Positions 59,398-64,000 of a stretch of DNA of 64,000 nt are shown piece after piece. The translations under genes and the position numbers were made by a program. The stretch spans positions 38,331 through 102,330 of the forward strand of contig CAWAQG010000015.1 in NCBI GenBank assembly GCA_963784135.1, written 5' to 3'. Below the pieces are notes generated by a model. It saw nothing but the letters and a program-made list of their open reading frames with translations, ran no database searches and had not been told where the DNA came from. Source of the DNA: JADFXI01 sp963784135. Lineage in GTDB: Bacteria; Nitrospirota; Thermodesulfovibrionia; Thermodesulfovibrionales; Dissulfurispiraceae. Position 1 is the first letter of the stretch, and the number at the start of each line of letters is the position of its first letter.

Positions 59398-60350
59398 CGG
59401 GACCTCACATCTTTATTTTTGTGAAAAAATCCCAGTTTCTTCATCCAATAGTAGAGTTCCTCATAATCCTTGTCGCGGGCCACTGTAAAACCATTGGGCA
59501 TTTCAGTCTTGTTCCAGTTATAGAGGGTGGCGGCATCACGCCCCCTCGGTTGAAAGTCGAGCATTGCCTGCCTGACTTTCGAAACAACCTCCGGAGGCAC
59601 CGACTTGTTGGCGGCAATGCCGCTGGAGGGATAGTATCTGGATGTAAAGACAATACGGACTAACCCTTTTTTCGATAACTCCAGACCCAGGGTATCCTGC
59701 ATCCCGCATGCATCAGCGCGGCCTGCTATGACTGCGTTGGCGCAATTTTCGTGAGATCCGGTAAATTCATAAGCCGCCAGATCTTTAAGCGATATGCCAT
59801 GTTCGGAAAGAACAATCATGGGTATTATGTATCCTTGTGTGGAAGAGGAGCTGCCAAAAGCAAATCGCCTTCCGCGAAGGTCCTCTATCTTCCTGACAGG
59901 ACTGTTCGGTTGAACTACAATTACCGATTGGTATTCGGACTTGCCCGCAGCGTTAACTCCAAACACCAGGGGGATTATGGCGTATTTCTCCCGTGCTTGG
60001 ATATAACTGCCTGCACCGATGGCTGCAAAATGAACAACCCCGTTGCCGAGATCGTCAATAATATTGCCGTATTTTGAAGTAAATCGCAGTTCAAAACGGT
60101 AACCGGTAGCCCTCTGGAGGTAATTCAAAAAGGGCAAGTATTGGCGTGCGTCCTCCTGCGGACCGCGCCTCAGGTCAAATCCGAACAGAAAAACGTCAGT
60201 GTCTTTTCTTGCCGGCAGTTCATGCAACTGATCGTCGCTGATTCGTTCTTTTAAGTCAATTTTATTTACTTTCTTACTTGAGTCGCAACCAATAAAGAGT
60301 ACTATATTCAATATTATCAACAATATGCCGACGAAACGCCAAATCTTCAT
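59394..60350 (-). CDS. PhnD-like periplasmic binding lipoprotein
   Basis: A 318-aa protein with a lipoprotein signal (FVGILLIILNIVLFIGCDSS, lipobox Cys22) and a phosphate/phosphonate-type substrate-binding fold (DVFLFGFDLRRGPQEDARQYLPFLNYLQRATGYRFEL, LGNGVVHFAAIGAGSYIQAR, RFAFGSSSSTQGYIIPMIVL, NCANAVIAGRADACGMQDTL). No transporter genes are adjacent. It is co-translated with the following kinase and probably acts as the ligand sensor for it. Confidence 0.88.
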   Translation of the reverse strand: MKIWRFVGILLIILNIVLFIGCDSSKKVNKIDLKERISDDQLHELPARKDTDVFLFGFDLRRGPQEDARQYLPFLNYLQRATGYRFELRFTSKYGNIIDDLGNGVVHFAAIGAGSYIQAREKYAIIPLVFGVNAAGKSEYQSVIVVQPNSPVRKIEDLRGRRFAFGSSSSTQGYIIPMIVLSEHGISLKDLAAYEFTGSHENCANAVIAGRADACGMQDTLGLELSKKGLVRIVFTSRYYPSSGIAANKSVPPEVVSKVRQAMLDFQPRGRDAATLYNWNKTEMPNGFTVARDKDYEELYYWMKKLGFFHKNKDVRSR

Positions 60351-60507
60351 TACTGGCAGGCCCCCGGTTAGAGCGTTTTGTAATTTGATTATATCAGACG
60401 GCGTAACATGAAGTGCAAATGCGGACTGTTCGTTTCACAGTTATGTTCATCGCTGCGGCTTAAATGGATCGTCTTCGACCGGTAAAACAGTTTCCGTTCG
60501 GCAATGC

Positions 60508-62508
60508 TTATCTCTCCTTTATTTTTGGAATAGAAAAGTAAAATGTGGCGCCTTTCTCCACAACACCTTCGGCCCAGACTCTCCCGCCATGGCGGCTGAT
60601 GATTCGCTTGACATTCGCAAGGCCGATACCGGTGCCTTCAAATTCGTTCTGTGTATGGAGGCGCTGGAATACGCCGAAGAGCCTATCCACTTGCTTCATG
60701 TCAAAGCCTACGCCGTTGTCTTTGACAAAAAAGATAATTTCGTCCTCGTCCTCTTCATATCCAATCTTGATTTCAGCGCGGGGACGAGTACTCGTGTATT
60801 TGACCGCATTACAAATGAGATTGGTAAGCACGAGACTCAGCAGCGATTGATCACCGTATACGTCAGGCAGTTCATCAATATCCCATATGATGTCCCGGGT
60901 CTTTGTTTCAGGTTGAATATCGCCGATAGCCGATTTGACCAGAGCGTTAAAACTTACTTTTTCCTTTCGCATCTCTACACGCGCGATGCGCGAGAAGGCG
61001 AGCAGATCATCGATAAGCATACCCATCTTTTTTGAAGACAGGGATATCGCGTCCGTATAATGGCCGACTTCGACATCAGGGTGGTCCCCCAGCTTTTGTT
61101 GCAGCAGTTTTACAAAGCCTGACATATGTCTCAAAGGGGTGCGAAGATCGTGGGAGACTGAATAGCTGAAAGCTTCAAGCTCTTTGTTGGCAGCGTCCAG
61201 TTTAGCGACCTTATGCTTCAATTGCCCGTTAAGCACCTTTATCTGTTCCTCAGCTTTCCTTCGAACAGCGAGTTCCTGTTCCAATTGTTCATTTGCGATT
61301 CCCAAATCAATAATAAGCTTTTCTCTGTCCTTCTCCATATTTTTCTGTTCCGTAATATCTCTAAAGGCGGTGACCGAAGCAACTGTCTTACCGTTCTCGA
61401 TAAGAGGACTGCAAATGATTGATATGGGGAAAACCGTTCCGTCTTTTCGCACAAAAACCTCGTCCGACGAGACAAAGCGGACGGCGTTTTCGATTATTTT
61501 ATGCATCCTGCATTCTTTAAGAGGTAAAAGAGAGCCGTCTCCTTTTCTGAAGTGAACGGTGTCATGGATATTTCTATCACTCAATTCCAACATTGTCCAC
61601 CCTAAAAGACGTTCCGCCTCAGGATTCATGAAGATAACATTCCCTTTTTGATTCATGACATAAATGCCTTCAGCCAAAGATGATGTGATATCACGCAATG
61701 CCTTTTCTTGTTTACGCAGAGATTCCTCCGCCTGCTTGCGCTGGGTGATATCGCGGCTTACTCCCAATAGTTCAGTCGCCCTGCCCTCCTCATTCGACAT
61801 CAGTGTCGTAACTACCTCGGTAGGCACTAAAGAACCATTTTGATGCAGTTGATCCAAATAATGTGTCTGTATCCGGGTTGAAAAGATATCTCCGGCTGCA
61901 AAGGCGGCAAGACGGTGTCTCAGCTCCTCCATAAACATCTTATAGGATTCCGGGCTAAGTGTATCTTTCATTGATTGGTGCATGGCCTGCCAGGGGGTAA
62001 AGCCTCTCATCCTTTGAACAGAAGTACTCATAAAGGTAAAACGACCCGTAATTATATTAAATCGCCAAATTAGATCCTCCATATTCTCAGCAAGCAAACG
62101 ATATTGTTCTTCACTTTCGCGCAGTTTGCTGTCGAGATTGTGTTTGTACAGCGCTATTTCCACGGCTATATGCAATTCTTTTTCATTGACCGGCTTCAGA
62201 AGATACCCATAAGGCTCCGCTATCTTCGCTCTCCGCAGCGTCTCTTTCTCAGAGTGTGCGGTAAGATATATCACAGGAATGTTATATTGTTTGGATATGT
62301 CATTGGCTGTTTCTATGCCGTCCATTTTGCCCTGAAGCTTTATGTCCATTAATATCAAGTCAGGGCCCGCCGCCCCTATGCCCTCAATTGCTTCCTCTCC
62401 TGAAGCAAATATGGCAACAACATCATATCCGAGGCGCTCCAGGTCTTTTTTTATCGTCAGGGCCACTAACCCTTCATCTTCAACTATCAGTATCTTTTTC
62501 TTTTCCAT
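60508..62508 (-). CDS. Receiver-PAS-PAS histidine kinase
   Basis: A 666-aa cytoplasmic protein. Residues 1-120 are a receiver (LILMDIKLQG Asp, LLKPVN Lys); two PAS domains follow (~135-255 with GVSRDITQRK, ~270-395 with AFRDITEQKN), then a coiled coil, HisKA (SYSVSHDLRTPLRHM, His about 453) and HATPase (NLICNAVKYTSTRP, FFVKDNGVGFD, GTGIGLANVKRII). The phytochrome-type kinase core suggests phosphorelay between the upstream kinase and this protein. It starts 5 nt after the upstream gene. Confidence 0.93.
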   Translation of the reverse strand: MEKKKILIVEDEGLVALTIKKDLERLGYDVVAIFASGEEAIEGIGAAGPDLILMDIKLQGKMDGIETANDISKQYNIPVIYLTAHSEKETLRRAKIAEPYGYLLKPVNEKELHIAVEIALYKHNLDSKLRESEEQYRLLAENMEDLIWRFNIITGRFTFMSTSVQRMRGFTPWQAMHQSMKDTLSPESYKMFMEELRHRLAAFAAGDIFSTRIQTHYLDQLHQNGSLVPTEVVTTLMSNEEGRATELLGVSRDITQRKQAEESLRKQEKALRDITSSLAEGIYVMNQKGNVIFMNPEAERLLGWTMLELSDRNIHDTVHFRKGDGSLLPLKECRMHKIIENAVRFVSSDEVFVRKDGTVFPISIICSPLIENGKTVASVTAFRDITEQKNMEKDREKLIIDLGIANEQLEQELAVRRKAEEQIKVLNGQLKHKVAKLDAANKELEAFSYSVSHDLRTPLRHMSGFVKLLQQKLGDHPDVEVGHYTDAISLSSKKMGMLIDDLLAFSRIARVEMRKEKVSFNALVKSAIGDIQPETKTRDIIWDIDELPDVYGDQSLLSLVLTNLICNAVKYTSTRPRAEIKIGYEEDEDEIIFFVKDNGVGFDMKQVDRLFGVFQRLHTQNEFEGTGIGLANVKRIISRHGGRVWAEGVVEKGATFYFSIPKIKER

Positions 62509-62513
62509 GTTTA

Positions 62514-64000
62514 TTATTTATTCCCCGCAGTCTTAAACGTAATAACTGCTTCTGTCCCTCTGTCCGACCGCATTTGCAGGGTCCCCCCGAGTTGTTTGCA
62601 CAGAACATTGACTATCTGCAATCCTATAGTGTTTGACTTTCTATAATCAAAACCTTCCGGCAGGCCGATGCCGTTGTCTTTGATTGCCAGGATATATGTA
62701 TCGACCTGCTTTGTAAAGCTGATGCTAAGCTCCCCGCTTCTGTTGCCGGGGAAGGCATATTTATATGCGTTTGTAATAAGTTCATTGATTATCAAGCTGC
62801 ATGGAATGGCGGAGTCAATATCAAGTGTCAAGTCCTCAATGTTGAGTTTGGTCACTATTGTTCCATTACGTTTGTGATGAATTGCTTCTAATTGATTAAC
62901 TGTATCATTAATGAAGTCTTTATAGTTGATGGAGGAAAAGTCGCGCGCCTGGTACAGGTGCTCATGGACAAGCGCCATCGATTTGATACGCTGCTGGCTT
63001 TCTTCAAGCGCCTGGCTCAGACTTTCATTATTGGCCCCGAGTGCTTGCAGCCGGAGAAGACTGGATATGACCGCCAGGTTGTTCTTGACTCTGTGATGTA
63101 TCTCCCTCAGAAGGATTTCTTTCTCTCTCAGTGATGCCTTCACACGCTCCTCGGCCAGCTTGCGCTCGGTGATGTCCCAGAAAATTCCCAATATGCCGGT
63201 AACATTGCCGCTGTCATCCATGACTGGGGTCTTAACTGTATTTACCCATACCTCTTGCCCGTCACGTATGTATTTCTCCTCTATGTCTTCGGACTTGCCC
63301 AGTTCCATAAGCCTTTCATCGTCTGTCCTGTACTTTTCGGCAAGTTCTTTTGGGAAAAAGTCGTAATCCGTCTTCCCTGCGAATTCGTCAGGTTTAATTC
63401 TCAAATCATCGGCAAGATTTTTGTTGCAGGAAATAAAGACTGAATTCCTGTCTTTATAGAAGATCTTCTGCGGAAGGTTTTCCATGAGCGTCCTGTATTT
63501 ATTCTCACTTTTACGCAGATACTCTTCGGCCAGCTTGCGCACCTTTACCTCGGTCATTAATGCTATATTGGCAGCCGACAACTCGGCTGTACGCTCCTGG
63601 ACCCTTATCTCCAAATCAGCGTAAGCCCTTGTCAGTTTTTCCTCAGCTTCCCTGAGTTCGGTGATGTCACGATTCAGGCCGAGCATTCGAACAGCCTTGC
63701 CCTCTGCATCCCGGACCACTAAAGCGTTGCCCTTCAGCACCTTAACAGTTCCATCGGGATGCATGACGCGAAACTCGGCGTCGAATTCTTTCTCTCCGCG
63801 TAGGGCCGCCTCACATTCCAATATCGCTTTAGCGGAATCATCCGGATGAAGGCCGTTCCGCCATGCATCCACACGTCCCGGAAATGTTTCCCTGGTCAGG
63901 CCATAGAGTTCAAGCATCCGATCGTCCCAGACCATGATGTTATTGGCAATGTCCCAGTCCCAGACCCCAACTTTGGCTGACTGGGTTGCTAATTTAAGAC
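62514..64000 (-). CDS. PAS-PAS histidine kinase, HisKA_2 type (5' end beyond window)
   Basis: The frame stays open to the window end; sequence upstream of the first internal ATG (63935) continues PAS-like residues (ATQSAKVGVWDWDIANNIM). At least two PAS domains are seen (ending LGLNRDITELRE and LGIFWDITERK), then RLLREIHHRVKNN-type phospho-acceptor segment (LLREIHHRVKNNLAVISSLL) and an ATPase domain (LIINELITNAYKYAFPGNRS, AIKDNGIGLPEGFD). Transcribed just before the receiver-PAS kinase gene. Confidence 0.92.
   Translation of the reverse strand, partial: LKLATQSAKVGVWDWDIANNIMVWDDRMLELYGLTRETFPGRVDAWRNGLHPDDSAKAILECEAALRGEKEFDAEFRVMHPDGTVKVLKGNALVVRDAEGKAVRMLGLNRDITELREAEEKLTRAYADLEIRVQERTAELSAANIALMTEVKVRKLAEEYLRKSENKYRTLMENLPQKIFYKDRNSVFISCNKNLADDLRIKPDEFAGKTDYDFFPKELAEKYRTDDERLMELGKSEDIEEKYIRDGQEVWVNTVKTPVMDDSGNVTGILGIFWDITERKLAEERVKASLREKEILLREIHHRVKNNLAVISSLLRLQALGANNESLSQALEESQQRIKSMALVHEHLYQARDFSSINYKDFINDTVNQLEAIHHKRNGTIVTKLNIEDLTLDIDSAIPCSLIINELITNAYKYAFPGNRSGELSISFTKQVDTYILAIKDNGIGLPEGFDYRKSNTIGLQIVNVLCKQLGGTLQMRSDRGTEAVITFKTAGNK

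Overview
The window is a dense bacterial chromosome segment. It is probably from an anaerobic or microaerophilic diderm of the Nitrospirota / Desulfobacterota type; this is inference from gene content, not a phylogenetic test. Supporting content: an oxygen-independent (early cobalt insertion) cobalamin pathway with CbiX, CbiD and CbiG; multihaem c-type cytochromes beside HybA/HybB-like and FdnI-like subunits; LL-diaminopimelate aminotransferase; LptF/LptG (outer membrane); a TatD-radical SAM fusion; and many PAS-type histidine kinases.

Layout. 1-12.8 kb (+): one tightly overlapping cobalamin operon, cbiB(partial)-cobD-cbiA-cbiXC-cbiQ-cbiO-cobO-cbiD-cbiET-cbiL-HD protein-cbiF-cbiGH. It covers most corrin-ring steps, cobalt uptake, amidation, adenosylation and aminopropanol attachment. 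cbiJ and the CbiM/CbiN subunits are not seen here. 12.9-14.1 kb (-): a zinc-ribbon protein and a response regulator whose C-terminus is decayed. 14.28-15.61 kb: an intact insertion sequence with recognisable ends. 15.6-21.4 kb (-): a membrane electron-transfer cluster (two small membrane proteins, pentahaem-like cytochrome, 4x[4Fe-4S] protein, HybB/NrfD-like protein, 13-haem cytochrome, dihaem cytochrome b) in which three genes carry many single-base frameshifts. 21.6-25.6 kb: M56-type peptidase with partner, Cys-cluster protein, RlmN, BrnTA. 25.9-31.0 kb (-): leuD-leuB-asd-metK-ahcY. 31.3-38.7 kb: miaA, MazEF-like pair, putA, DUF72 gene, polX and a small Cys protein. 38.7-44.5 kb (-): yjbQ, folK, dapL, two small secreted proteins, and an NtrC-type regulator with its kinase next to a sigma-54-like promoter. 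44.8-48.3 kb (+): yggS-proC-yggT-divIVA-hisS. 48.3-51.8 kb: TatD-rSAM fusion, three toxin-antitoxin-like loci and tRNA-Lys(CTT). 51.9-55.6 kb: lptG, lptF, an IscA-like gene, hemB. 55.6-64 kb (-): an RRM protein, a binding protein-kinase-regulator operon and two further sensor kinases, the last cut by the window edge.

The most distinctive signal is a population of short palindromic repeats. Several kinds occur between genes (REP-like hairpins and two ~160 bp foldback elements). Others sit in frame inside conserved enzymes (CbiXC, CbiL, CbiGH, MiaA, YggS). In CbiL the extra 28 residues are exactly two tandem 42-bp hairpin units. The second distinctive signal is the concentration of frameshifts between 13.2 and 19.3 kb, around an IS, in a window that is otherwise intact.
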